Part shown: piece after piece, positions 41,704-50,311 of the stretch
Position numbering within the stretch: position 1 is the stretch's first letter
How the letters are laid out: each line of letters opens with the position of its first letter
Source: Mycobacterium sp. 1164985.4
GTDB taxonomy: Bacteria > Actinomycetota > Actinomycetes > Mycobacteriales > Mycobacteriaceae
DNA length: 64,000 nt
Assembly: GCF_001668575.1 (NCBI RefSeq)
Contig: NZ_LZMD01000111.1
Span: 124,001-188,000 of the forward strand
Direction of reading: 5' to 3'
Program-made: the position numbers and the translations under genes
Notes under the pieces: generated by a model
What the model was told of the DNA's origin: nothing
Database searches by the model: none
What the model saw: only the letters and a program-made list of their open reading frames with translations

Positions 41704-42882
41704 TTATGTGGACGCCCGCACCTTGGCGGCCTGCGACCGCCCGATGACCACGCGCATGATTTCGTTGGTCCCCTCCAGGATCCGGTGCACCCGCAAATCG
41801 CGGACGATCTTCTCCAAGCCGTACTCGTTGAGATAGCCGTAGCCGCCGTGCAACTGCAGCGCCTGGTCGGCGACGGTGAAGCAGGACTCGGTGACGTAAA
41901 GCTTCGCCATCGCGCACAGTTCGACCTTGTCCGGATGGTCCTCGTCCAACGCGGTGGCCGCCCGCCACAACAGGTTTCGGGACGTCTCCAATGCGGTGAC
42001 CATATCGGCGAGCGTGAACCGAATGGTGGGCTCGTCGAGCAGCGCGCCGCCGAACGCCTCGCGGTCGCGGACGTAGGCGATGGCCTTGTCGTAGGCGGCT
42101 TGGGCGCCGCCGAGCGAGCACGCAGCGATGTTGATCCGGCCGCCGTTGAGCCCGTTCATCGCGATGCCGAAGCCGGTGCCCTCACCGTCGGCGCCGCCGA
42201 GCATGGCCTCGGCTGGCACCCGCACCCCCTCGAAGATCACCTGGGCGGTGGGCTGGGCGTGCCAGCCCATCTTCTCCTCGTCAGCTCCGAAAGTCAGCCC
42301 CGGCGTGCCCTTTTCGACAATGAACGTCGAGATGCCCTTTGATTTCGGCTGCGCACCGTCGCCGCCGGTGCGCGCCATCACCACGTACAGGTCGGAGGCT
42401 CCGGCGCCGGAGATGAACTGCTTGACCCCGTCGAGCACATAATGGTCGCCGTCGCGAACAGCCTTGGTGCGCAACGCGCTCGCATCCGAGCCCGCACCGG
42501 GTTCGGTCAGGCAGTAGCTGGCGATCAGCTCCATCGATGCCAGTCTCGGCACCAGGCTCTTGCGCTGTTCGGGGGTGCCGTAGGTGTCGACCATCCACGT
42601 GCACATGTTGTGAATGGACAAGAACGCCGCCACCGTTGGATCCGCCGTCGCGAGTTGCTCGAAGATCCGCACGCCGTCCAGCCGGCGCAACCCGCTGCCG
42701 CCGACATCCTCGTTGCAGTACACCGCTGCCATTCCCAGCTCAGCAGCCTCACGCAGCACGTCGGTGGGGAAGTGGTGCGTCTTGTCCCACTCCAACGCGA
42801 ACGGCGCAAGCCGCTTCTCGGCGAACGCGGCTGCCGTCTCGGCGATCACCCGCTCGTCGTCGTCGAGCCCGAAATAGTGCAT
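41704..42882 (-). CDS. fadE9: Acyl-CoA dehydrogenase (FadE9, isobutyryl-CoA dehydrogenase-like)
   Basis: 392 residues from ATG 42882 (MHYFGLDDDERVIAETA), 20 bases after mmsA; the upstream frame has no good start. Flavin motifs YCLTEPGAGSDASALRTKA and LHGGYGYLNEYGLEKIVRD, catalytic Glu in RILEGTNEIMRVV. By position between mmsA and mmsB it should oxidise isobutyryl-CoA in valine degradation. Confidence 0.92.
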   Translation of the reverse strand: MHYFGLDDDERVIAETAAAFAEKRLAPFALEWDKTHHFPTDVLREAAELGMAAVYCNEDVGGSGLRRLDGVRIFEQLATADPTVAAFLSIHNMCTWMVDTYGTPEQRKSLVPRLASMELIASYCLTEPGAGSDASALRTKAVRDGDHYVLDGVKQFISGAGASDLYVVMARTGGDGAQPKSKGISTFIVEKGTPGLTFGADEEKMGWHAQPTAQVIFEGVRVPAEAMLGGADGEGTGFGIAMNGLNGGRINIAACSLGGAQAAYDKAIAYVRDREAFGGALLDEPTIRFTLADMVTALETSRNLLWRAATALDEDHPDKVELCAMAKLYVTESCFTVADQALQLHGGYGYLNEYGLEKIVRDLRVHRILEGTNEIMRVVIGRSQAAKVRAST

Positions 42883-42902
42883 GTTGCCGGTGGTCTCGTG
42901 CG

Positions 42903-44423
42903 CTACTTCATCGTCGGCAGGACGAACTCCGCGCCGTCCTTGATGCCGGACGGCCACCGCTGCGTGACGGTCTTGGTCTTGGTGTAGAACAGGATCGAAT
43001 GCGGACCGTGCTGGTTGAGGTCCCCGAAACCGGACCGTTTCCAACCGCCAAAGGTGTGATAGGCCACCGGCACCGGGATCGGAACGTTGACGCCGACCAT
43101 GCCGACCTGGACGCGTGAGACGAAGTCGCGGGCCGCGTCGCCGTCGCGGGTGAAGATCGCGACGCCGTTGCCGTACTCGTGCTCCGAAGGCAGTGCGAGC
43201 GCCTCTTCGTAGTCCTTGGCGCGCACGATGCACAACACCGGCCCGAAGATCTCATCGGTGTAGACCGACATGTCGGTGGTGACGTGGTCGAACAGGGTGG
43301 GGCCGATGAACCAGCCGTTCTCCAGGCTGTCGTCACCGAATTGCAGTTCGTCACTGGTGCGCTCACGGCCGTCGACCACGATTTCGGCGCCCGCCTCGAC
43401 CCCGGCGTCGATGTAGCCGCGCACCCGCTGAAGCGCCGCTTCGGTCACCAGCGGCCCGTAATCGGCCTTGGGATCGAGGCTGTGGCCCACCCGCAGGTTG
43501 TTGATCCGCTCGACGAGCCTGGCCCGCAAGCGATCTGCGGTCTCGTCGCCGACAGGTACCGCGACACTGATCGCCATGCAGCGCTCACCCGCACTGCCGT
43601 AGCCGGCGCCGATCAGCGCGTCGACGGCCTGGTCGAGATCGGCATCGGGCATCACGATCATGTGGTTCTTGGCGCCGCCGAAGCACTGCGCGCGCTTCCC
43701 GTTTGCCGTCGCGCCCGCATAGATGTACTGGGCGATGTCGGAGCTGCCGACGAAGCCGACGGCCTGAATCACCGGGTGTTCGAGGATGGCGTCGACGGCT
43801 TCCTTGTCACCCTGCACGACCTGGAAGACGCCGGAAGGCAGGCCCGCCTCGAGGAACAGCTCGGCCAGGCGGAGCGGCACCGAGGGGTCCCGCTCGGACG
43901 GTTTGAGGATGAAAGCGTTGCCGCACGCCAACGCGGGACCGGCTTTCCACAACGGGATCATCGCCGGGAAGTTGAACGGCGTGATGCCCGCGACGACACC
44001 GAGCGGCTGACGCAGCGAGTAGACGTCGATGCCGGGGCCGGCGCCCTCGGTGTACTCACCCTTGAGCAGGTGCGGGATGCCGACGCTGAACTCGATGACC
44101 TCCAGGCCGCGCTGGATGTCGCCGAGGGAGTCGGCGTGGGTCTTTCCGTGCTCGAGAGACAGCAGTCGAGCGAGCTCGTCGGCGTTCTGGTTGACCAGAT
44201 CGATGAACTTCATCAGCACGCGCGCGCGGCGCTGGGGGTTCCACGCCGCCCATTCCTTTTGCGCCTTGGCCGCGCCGGCCACCGCCGCATCGACGTCGGC
44301 CGTCGAGGCCATCGACACCTGCGCCTGCACTTCACCGGTGCTGGGGTTGAAGATGTCGGCGGTGCGGCTCGACTGTCCGTTCGTGCGCTTGCCGTCGATG
44401 AAATGCGGAACCTGGGTGGTCAT
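42903..44423 (-). CDS. mmsA: Methylmalonate-semialdehyde dehydrogenase (acylating)
   Basis: 506 residues from ATG 44423, seven bases after GAGGGG. NAD-binding ITPFNFPAMIPLWK, oxyanion Asn in the same segment, and catalytic Cys282 in GSAGERCMA. Converts methylmalonate semialdehyde to propionyl-CoA. First gene of the valine operon. A GGATATCC-centred inverted repeat lies just upstream. Confidence 0.94.
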   Translation of the reverse strand: MTTQVPHFIDGKRTNGQSSRTADIFNPSTGEVQAQVSMASTADVDAAVAGAAKAQKEWAAWNPQRRARVLMKFIDLVNQNADELARLLSLEHGKTHADSLGDIQRGLEVIEFSVGIPHLLKGEYTEGAGPGIDVYSLRQPLGVVAGITPFNFPAMIPLWKAGPALACGNAFILKPSERDPSVPLRLAELFLEAGLPSGVFQVVQGDKEAVDAILEHPVIQAVGFVGSSDIAQYIYAGATANGKRAQCFGGAKNHMIVMPDADLDQAVDALIGAGYGSAGERCMAISVAVPVGDETADRLRARLVERINNLRVGHSLDPKADYGPLVTEAALQRVRGYIDAGVEAGAEIVVDGRERTSDELQFGDDSLENGWFIGPTLFDHVTTDMSVYTDEIFGPVLCIVRAKDYEEALALPSEHEYGNGVAIFTRDGDAARDFVSRVQVGMVGVNVPIPVPVAYHTFGGWKRSGFGDLNQHGPHSILFYTKTKTVTQRWPSGIKDGAEFVLPTMK

Positions 44424-44437
44424 GAGCGTGCCCCTCA

Positions 44438-44463
44438 CTACTAGATAGTTGGATATCCTAGTA
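44438..44463. promoter_or_regulatory. AT-rich inverted repeat upstream of mmsA
   Basis: ACTAG and CTAGT arms flank a core containing ATAGTTGGATATCC, with the perfect palindrome GGATATCC at 44451-44458. It is much AT-richer than its surroundings and lies 15-40 bases before the mmsA ATG, where operator and -10 would be expected. The regulator is not adjacent. Confidence 0.45.
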
Positions 44464-44510
44464 ATGCCTTGGCAGGCGACGCAAGAGTCGACGCCGGCGC
44501 GGTTTCGTGA

Positions 44511-46004
44511 CTAGGCCTCGCCCATGCCGTCCACCGGTTCGGCCTGTCCACCTGCGCGGACGGCCTTCTCGATGCGAGCGCCGAAATCGGCGTCGACGTT
44601 GCGCCAGTACTGCAGCGCCCGATCCAGGACGTCGCCGCTGACGCCGCCGAGCAGGGCCCCGGAGATCGTCTCGACCGCAGCGCTGCGCTGCGGGTCGTCC
44701 CAGACGTTCCGCACCAGCGTGCCGGCCTGTCCGAAGTCGTCGTCCTCGGAGTGCAGGGCGTACGCCGCGCGCAGCAACTCGCCGTCCGCCTCCCAGCCGT
44801 CCTCCGCCGGGCCGGTGGTATCGGCCCAGGGGCGACCGGTGCTGTTGGGTGCATAGACCGCGGAGGCGCCGGAGTGGTGGTAGGTCATCTGCCCGTCGAA
44901 CAGATAGGTGTTCATTTCGACGCCCTCGCGGGGCTGGTTGACCGGCAGCTGGTGGAAGTTGGTTCCGATGCGGTTGCGTTGCGCGTCGTTGTAGGCGAAG
45001 GCGCGGCCCAGCAACATCTTGTCCGGGGACAATCCGGTGCCCGGCACGGTGTTGCCGGGGGAGAATGCGGCCTGCTCGATCTGGGCGAAGAAGTTCTCCG
45101 GGTTGCGGTTGAGCGTGTAGATGCCGACCGGGATCAACGGATAGTCCGCGTGCGGCCAGACCTTGGTCAGGTCAAAAGGATTGAACCGATAGTCCGCGGC
45201 CTCGGCGTAGGGCATCACCTGCACCGAGAGGCGCCAACTCGGATGGTCACCGCGGGCGATGGCCTCGAAGAGGTCGCGCCGATGGAAGTCGGCGTCCTCA
45301 CCGGCCATCGTCGCGGCTTCGGCGTTGGTGAGAAATTCCATGCCCTGGTGGGTGTGGAAGTGGTACTTCACCCAGAATCTCTCGCCGCCTCCGTTGACCC
45401 ACATGTACGTATGCGAGCCGTAGCCGTTCATGTGCCGCCAGGTCCTCGGTAAGCCCCGTTGCCCCATCAGGTAGGTGACCTGGTGCGCCGACTCCGGGTT
45501 CAGAGTCCAGAAATCCCACTGCATTTGCGCCGAGCGCAGCCCGGAGTCGGGTAGCCGCTTCTGGCTTCTGATGAAGTGGGGGAACTTGATCGGGTCGCGC
45601 AGGAAGAAGATCGGGGTGTTGTTGCCGACGATGTCGTAGTTGCCCTCGGAGGTGTAGAACTTCATCGCATAACCGCGAACGTCGCGCCAGGTATCCGGAC
45701 TGCCCTGTTCGCCGGCGACGGTGGAAAAGCGCACGAGCAAGTCGGTTTCGGCGCCCCTTTGAAACAGCGCCGCCTTCGTGTACTGGCTGACATCTTCGGT
45801 CACCTTCAGGACGCCGAACGCGCCGGAGCCCTTCGCGTGGGGGCTGCGTTCGGGCACGCGTTCACGGTTGAAGTGCGCCATCTGCTCCAGGAAGTGCACG
45901 TCGTGCAGGACGATCGGGCCGCCTGCGCCGACCGTCAACGAGTTGCGGTCGCTGAGGGCGGGGGCGCCGGATCCGGTGGTCGAGCCGGAGGGTGATGTGG
46001 TCAT
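44511..46004 (-). CDS. katA: Monofunctional heme catalase
   Basis: 497 residues from ATG 46004 with GGAG six bases upstream. Small-subunit (clade 3) catalase. Catalytic His56 in ERSPHAKGSGAFG, the conserved FSTVAGEQGSPDTWRDVRGYAMKFYTSEGNYD block, Asn in NNTPIFFLRDPIKFPHF, and the heme Tyr in LGRAFAYNDAQRNRIG. Breaks down hydrogen peroxide in the cytoplasm. Transcribed with furA, whose stop lies 24 bases upstream, so peroxide or iron control through FurA is likely. Confidence 0.95.
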   Translation of the reverse strand: MTTSPSGSTTGSGAPALSDRNSLTVGAGGPIVLHDVHFLEQMAHFNRERVPERSPHAKGSGAFGVLKVTEDVSQYTKAALFQRGAETDLLVRFSTVAGEQGSPDTWRDVRGYAMKFYTSEGNYDIVGNNTPIFFLRDPIKFPHFIRSQKRLPDSGLRSAQMQWDFWTLNPESAHQVTYLMGQRGLPRTWRHMNGYGSHTYMWVNGGGERFWVKYHFHTHQGMEFLTNAEAATMAGEDADFHRRDLFEAIARGDHPSWRLSVQVMPYAEAADYRFNPFDLTKVWPHADYPLIPVGIYTLNRNPENFFAQIEQAAFSPGNTVPGTGLSPDKMLLGRAFAYNDAQRNRIGTNFHQLPVNQPREGVEMNTYLFDGQMTYHHSGASAVYAPNSTGRPWADTTGPAEDGWEADGELLRAAYALHSEDDDFGQAGTLVRNVWDDPQRSAAVETISGALLGGVSGDVLDRALQYWRNVDADFGARIEKAVRAGGQAEPVDGMGEA

Positions 46005-46028
46005 GCCGATCTCCAATCGCGTGGGCTG

Positions 46029-46454
46029 TTAATTCTTAGGGCTGGCTTGGCATTCGGGGCAGATGCCCCAGAACGTCACTTCGGCTTGCTTGATCAGGTA
46101 GCCCGACTCTTCGTCAGGTCGCAGGCAGGGTTTCTCGCCGGTCGCGCATTCGACATCGACGATCTCGCCGCAGGACCGACAGACGAGATGGTGGTGGTTG
46201 TCTCCGGTCTCGAGCTCGAAGCGGGCCGGCGAGCCGGCCGGGTCGATACGCCGCAACAGGCCGGCGTCCGTCAACGCATACAACACGTCGTAGACCGCCT
46301 GCGTCGATAGCGATCCGATGCGCTTGCGCGCACCCGCGGTGATGGCCTCCACGTCGGCGTGCGGTTGCTCGCTCACCTCGGCCAGCACCGCCAGACGCGG
46401 TTTCGTCACCCGCAATCCCGACAGTCGCAGGCGGCTCTGCCAGAGGGTCACCAT
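46029..46454 (-). CDS. furA: Fur family regulator, FurA/CatR-like
   Basis: 141 residues from ATG 46454 (MVTLWQSRLRLSGLRVTKPR), preceded by AGGGGTGG; starts further up give a non-conserved extension into the operator. Winged helix with STQAVYDVLYALTDAGLLRRI. Metal sites: HHH at 87-89, and two CxxC pairs (Cys92/95, Cys132/135) for structural zinc. In mycobacteria FurA precedes katG; here it precedes a monofunctional catalase instead, as CatR does in Streptomyces. Two inverted repeats stand in front of the gene. Confidence 0.9.
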   Translation of the reverse strand: MVTLWQSRLRLSGLRVTKPRLAVLAEVSEQPHADVEAITAGARKRIGSLSTQAVYDVLYALTDAGLLRRIDPAGSPARFELETGDNHHHLVCRSCGEIVDVECATGEKPCLRPDEESGYLIKQAEVTFWGICPECQASPKN

Positions 46455-46504
46455 GCACCACCCCTGAAGATTGGATCGACTCAAGTGCCACTCTGCTACG
46501 TCGT

Positions 46505-46519
46505 CTTGCATAGTGCAAG
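46505..46519. promoter_or_regulatory. FurA-type operator, site 1
   Basis: CTTGCATAGTGCAAG: six-base arms around TAG, in the furA-marR divergent region. It shares TTGC/GCAA half-sites with the adjacent site 2. Confidence 0.72.
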
Positions 46520-46521
46520 TG

Positions 46522-46534
46522 TTGCTCTAAGCAA
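46522..46534. promoter_or_regulatory. FurA-type operator, site 2
   Basis: TTGCTCTAAGCAA: four-base arms around TCTAA, two bases from site 1. Two neighbouring half-site pairs suit cooperative Fur-dimer binding and autoregulation. Confidence 0.6.
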
Positions 46535-46573
46535 TAGATGGCCGGCGGGCTTGCGTCATGCGATACTTGGCGC

Positions 46574-47047
46574 GTGCCCAGGCAGAAGGCGGACGTAACC
46601 AAGACGCCGGTGGACGAGCTCGTGGCGTTCGAGGTCGCGACGGCGGACCTGGTCGGGGTCGCACTGCGCAGCGTGGACCGAGTGGACGTGTCGCTGCCCC
46701 AGTTTCGGTTACTGCTCGTGCTGGCGCAGTCTGGGCCGTCGACATCGTCGGCCTGTGCCGCTGCGCTCGGCGTGGTCGGCTCTTCGGTGACCCGCCTGGC
46801 CGACCGGTTGCACGCCCGCGGCTACCTGATGCGCGGCGGGGATCCCGCCAACCGCAGTGTCGTGACCCTCGAACTGACGGACAAGGGCCGCGACGTTGTC
46901 CGGCAGGTGACGGCGTACCGCCGTCGTGAGCTGCGGCGGGTGCTGGACCGCATTGCCGCCGCCGATCGTGCCGCCTGCGCCACCGTGCTGCGCACCCTCC
47001 ACGAGCGCTTCGCCAACGACGACCGATACAACGCGCGACCGTTCTGA
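46574..47047 (+). CDS. MarR family regulator, divergent from furA
   Basis: 157 residues from GTG 46574. GATACT at 46562-46567 looks like a -10 placing the transcript start on the GTG, which suggests a leaderless mRNA. Winged helix: SLPQFRLLLVLAQSGPSTSSACAAALGVVGSSVTRLADRLHARGYLMRGGDPANRSVVTLELTDKG. It could respond to oxidants or phenolics and may act together with FurA; its target is unknown. Ends 21 bases from the convergent oxidoreductase. Confidence 0.85.
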   Translation: MPRQKADVTKTPVDELVAFEVATADLVGVALRSVDRVDVSLPQFRLLLVLAQSGPSTSSACAAALGVVGSSVTRLADRLHARGYLMRGGDPANRSVVTLELTDKGRDVVRQVTAYRRRELRRVLDRIAAADRAACATVLRTLHERFANDDRYNARPF

Positions 47048-47068
47048 CTCAGCGGAACGCCGCGACGG

Positions 47069-47911
47069 TCAGCCCTTCAGACCGAGCGGGCCCGCCAATT
47101 CGGTAAGGGTGGGGATCAAAACGTCCCAGCCGCCGAGCACCTGGATCGCGACATGATCGGCGCCGGCATCGAGATGCTCGTTGAGCCGCGCGGCAATCGA
47201 ATCGGGCGTGCCGTGCGCGACGAGCGCGTCGATCAACCGGTCGCTTCCGGGCTTCTCGACGTCGTCATCGGTGAACCCCAAGCGCTTCCAGTTGTTCAGG
47301 TAGTTCGACAGGTTCAGGTAGAAATCGATTGTCTGCCTGCCGATCTCCCGCGACGCCTCGGCGTCGCGGGCGAGCACGACTTTGTGTTCGGGTGCGATGA
47401 ACACCGTGGGCCCGAGCAGGTTTCGCGACTCCCCGGTGTGCTGCGGGGTGGTGAGGTAAGGGTGCGCCCCCGCGCTGCGCTGCGCCGAGAGCTTCAGCAC
47501 CTTGGGCCCGAGCGCCGCGACCACCCGGCGACTGGTGGGCACCTTCTTCGCGTCCAACGCGTCGAGGTATTCGACGAGCACGTCGTACGGCTTGCGGTAC
47601 TCCTCGGTGTGTTCGGGGTGGCCAATACCGATGCCCAGCAGAAAGCGGCCCGGATAGGCGTCCTCGACGCGGTGATACGCCTCGGCGACCTCGTCTGCCG
47701 GCGCCGTCCACACGTTGACGATCCCGGTGGCGACCGAGAGGTTCTCGGTGCGCTCGAGGATGGGCTCGACGTATTCGAGGTCGCCGGCAGGGGATCCGCC
47801 GATCCACACCGCGCCATACCCGAGTTTCTCGATCTCCACGGCCTGCTCGGGCGTGGGCGCCCCGAACGTCCAGACACCGTAGCGGCCGAGGTTGGGCTTG
47901 AGCTCAGTCAT
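47069..47911 (-). CDS. LLM class F420-dependent oxidoreductase (tandem copy 2)
   Basis: 280 residues. Luciferase-like barrel: AVEIEKLGYGAVWIGGSPAGDLEYVEP, LSVATGIVNVWTAPADEVAEAYHRVE, PGRFLLGIGIGHPEHTEEYRKPYD. It is a tandem paralogue of the gene 22 bases upstream; both keep ALGPKVLKLSAQRSAGAHPYLTTP-type blocks. F420 use is inferred from the subfamily. Substrate unknown. Confidence 0.88.
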   Translation of the reverse strand: MTELKPNLGRYGVWTFGAPTPEQAVEIEKLGYGAVWIGGSPAGDLEYVEPILERTENLSVATGIVNVWTAPADEVAEAYHRVEDAYPGRFLLGIGIGHPEHTEEYRKPYDVLVEYLDALDAKKVPTSRRVVAALGPKVLKLSAQRSAGAHPYLTTPQHTGESRNLLGPTVFIAPEHKVVLARDAEASREIGRQTIDFYLNLSNYLNNWKRLGFTDDDVEKPGSDRLIDALVAHGTPDSIAARLNEHLDAGADHVAIQVLGGWDVLIPTLTELAGPLGLKG

Positions 47912-47933
47912 GCGGATCCCTTCGGTGGTGACG

Positions 47934-48779
47934 TCACTTCAAGCCGAGCGGACCGGCCAACTGCGCCAACGCGTCCACCAGCTTGTCCGGTCCGGTGAGC
48001 ACCTGCACGGGCACGTGGTCGGCGCCCGCCGCGTGATGCTCCTCGAGTCGTCCGGCTATGGCCTCGACGGTGCCATACGCCACCACGGCGTCGACAAGCC
48101 GGTCACCGCCCGGCTTGGCGACCTCGTCGTCGGTGAATCCGAGGCGCTTCCAGTTGTTGAGGTAGTTGCGCAGATTGAGGTAGATGTCGAGCGCCTTGCG
48201 ACCGACCGCACGGGCCTGCTCGGGGTCGGTCGTCAGCACCACCTTGTGTTCCGGCGCGAGGAACGCATCCGCTCCGATGATTTTGCGTGCCTCGGCGGTG
48301 TGTTCGGGCGTCGTCAGGTACGGATGCGCGCCGGCGGAGCGTTCCGCGGACAGCTTGAGCACCCGCGGACCGAGCGCGGCGACCACCCGTCGGTCCTTCG
48401 GCACCCCGAACTCGTCGAGCTTGTCGAGGTAGTCGGTGAGCGCGTCATACGGCTTGCGGTACTCGGTGTGAGCCTCGGGGTGGCCGACGCCGATGCCCAG
48501 CAGGAAGCGTCCGGGGTAGGCCTTCTCGATGCGGTGGAACGACTCGCTGACCGGACCGGCTTCGGCGGTCCAGATGTTGACGATGCCGGTGGCGAGCTTG
48601 AGGTTGGTGGTCGCTTCGAGAATCGGTTCCACCCAGTCCAACTCGGCCGCGGGGGAGCCACCCGCCCAGATCGCGCCGTATCCGAGGTCATCGATCGCAC
48701 GCAGCTGCTCAGGGGCCACTCGCTGCCACATGGAGTAGTGGCCGAACGCGCCGTAGGAACCGAGATCGGGTTTCGTCAT
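47934..48779 (-). CDS. LLM class F420-dependent oxidoreductase (tandem copy 1)
   Basis: 281 residues. Same subfamily and length as its neighbour, sharing LGYGAIWAGGSPAAELDWVEP, GRFLLGIGVGHPEAHTEYRKPYD and the C-terminal YLNNWKRLGFTDDEVAKPG segment. First gene of the pair. The two differ most at the N-terminus (YGAFGHYSMWQRVAPEQL against YGVWTFGAPTPEQA), the loop likely to shape substrate access. Confidence 0.88.
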   Translation of the reverse strand: MTKPDLGSYGAFGHYSMWQRVAPEQLRAIDDLGYGAIWAGGSPAAELDWVEPILEATTNLKLATGIVNIWTAEAGPVSESFHRIEKAYPGRFLLGIGVGHPEAHTEYRKPYDALTDYLDKLDEFGVPKDRRVVAALGPRVLKLSAERSAGAHPYLTTPEHTAEARKIIGADAFLAPEHKVVLTTDPEQARAVGRKALDIYLNLRNYLNNWKRLGFTDDEVAKPGGDRLVDAVVAYGTVEAIAGRLEEHHAAGADHVPVQVLTGPDKLVDALAQLAGPLGLK

Positions 48780-48817
48780 GTTCGCTCCAACTTCTCGGTG
48801 CCGACGGCGTATTCCGA

Positions 48818-50311
48818 CTAACCGGCCGTGACGGGAAGTTCCGTCGGCGTCGGCGCCTCGGGGGCAGGGGCGACCAACGGCAGATCGATGACGAACCGGG
48901 TGTCGCCGGGGGCGGACGTGACCCGGATGTCGCCGTGGTGCTTCTCGACGATGATGCGTCGGGCGAGGTCCAGCCCAAGCCCAGTGCCCTGGCCGAACGG
49001 TTTGGTGGTGAAGAACGGGGTGAAGATGCGGTCGATGTTCTCAACGGCGATGCCCTCACCGTCATCGCAGATCTCGACCCGAATCATCTCGTCGTTCACG
49101 CGCGAGGTACGGATCGTCAGCGTGCCCTCGTAGTTCATCGCCTGGATCGCGTTGTCGATGACGTTGGTCCATACCTCGTTGAGATCGCCTGGGTAGCACA
49201 ACAATTGAGGCAGCGAGGTGTCCTTCTCCCACACCAGCTTCACCGGCTTGTCCTTGCCGACCTTGTCGCCGAAGATCGTCTTGATCGTGCTGTGGATCAA
49301 CTCGTGGACGTTGGCGGCCTGATACTCGCTGCGGTCCATCTGGGAGTACTGCTTGGCGCCGGCCAGCAGCGCCGAGATCCGCTTGCTGGCGTCGGCGATC
49401 TCGTTCATCCGCAGCTCGGCGTCGATCGTGTACTTCAACCAGCCCAGCGCGCTCTGCAGCGTGGCGGAGCAGTCGACGTCGTCGATCGAGGCCTGCACGC
49501 GTTCGAGCCAGTCCAGGTCGAGGCCGGCCTCCACGAAGGTCGGTGCGTAATCCCACGCGCTGGCGATGCCGCGGCTCTCGAGCCAGTCGCCGATCTGCTC
49601 TTCGGAGTCGGACAGCTCCAGCGCGGTGAGCTCCTGCGCCTTGGACTTGGCGACCTGCTCGGCGACCTCTTCCTGGATCCGCACCAACACCCGCAGCGCT
49701 TCGGGGGTGAACTGGCCGTCGGCCAACATCGCGAGCTTGTGCCGCATTTTGCCGACGCCCTCGCGCAGGTCGGCGACAGCACGGGCCGCGGCGGCGGCGG
49801 GATTGTTGAGCTGATGGGTCAGGCCCGCGGTGATGGTGCCCAGCGCCAGCAGCTTCTCGCGCTGACCGAGGATCTGGCTCTGGCGACGGCCGCCGACGCG
49901 GTGCCCCTCGAGCAGGTGCACGGCCATCGGGAACTCCGACTGCATGAACTTCGCGAACGCGTCGGCGTCGAGCACGAAGAACCGGGACGGCCGCGTCACG
50001 CGGACCGACGCCTCGTAGAGGTGCTCCTCGCCGGGCACGTAGGCCGACCAGGCGCCGCAGTACACCCCGCGCTGCGAGGTGCGGCCCGTCTCGATGTCCA
50101 CCCCGCCCGAGCGTTTGGACATCACCAGTTCACCGTCGAGCAGGACGTAGAAGCAGGTCGCCGGGTCGCCTTCGCTGCACACCGGACCGGGTTCGAACGT
50201 GGCAATATGCCCGTTGTCGCACAGAACCTGCAATTGGCGGTCAGAGAGCGCCTCGAACAGGAACAGCGTCCGCAGCTCGTCCGGCAGGCACCGGGGTTCG
50301 TTGTCGCCCAT
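48818..50311 (-). CDS. Histidine kinase with N-terminal cyclic-nucleotide-binding-type domain
   Basis: 497 residues from ATG 50311, which shares one base with the upstream stop (TGATG) and has GGAGG four bases before it. CNB-like domain about 1-140 (LFLFEALSDRQLQVLCDNGHIATFEPG, GDPATCFYVLLDGELVMSK). The phosphate-binding cassette is degenerate, so it may sense something other than cAMP. A helical region follows with the His box LGTITAGLTHQLNNPAAAAAR (about 160-180). ATPase domain: NEVWTNVIDNAIQAM, DDGEGI, FFTTKPFGQGTGLGLDLARRI. No membrane helix. Coupled to the REC-flavoprotein fusion, presumably its phosphorylation target. Confidence 0.9.
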   Translation of the reverse strand: MGDNEPRCLPDELRTLFLFEALSDRQLQVLCDNGHIATFEPGPVCSEGDPATCFYVLLDGELVMSKRSGGVDIETGRTSQRGVYCGAWSAYVPGEEHLYEASVRVTRPSRFFVLDADAFAKFMQSEFPMAVHLLEGHRVGGRRQSQILGQREKLLALGTITAGLTHQLNNPAAAAARAVADLREGVGKMRHKLAMLADGQFTPEALRVLVRIQEEVAEQVAKSKAQELTALELSDSEEQIGDWLESRGIASAWDYAPTFVEAGLDLDWLERVQASIDDVDCSATLQSALGWLKYTIDAELRMNEIADASKRISALLAGAKQYSQMDRSEYQAANVHELIHSTIKTIFGDKVGKDKPVKLVWEKDTSLPQLLCYPGDLNEVWTNVIDNAIQAMNYEGTLTIRTSRVNDEMIRVEICDDGEGIAVENIDRIFTPFFTTKPFGQGTGLGLDLARRIIVEKHHGDIRVTSAPGDTRFVIDLPLVAPAPEAPTPTELPVTAG

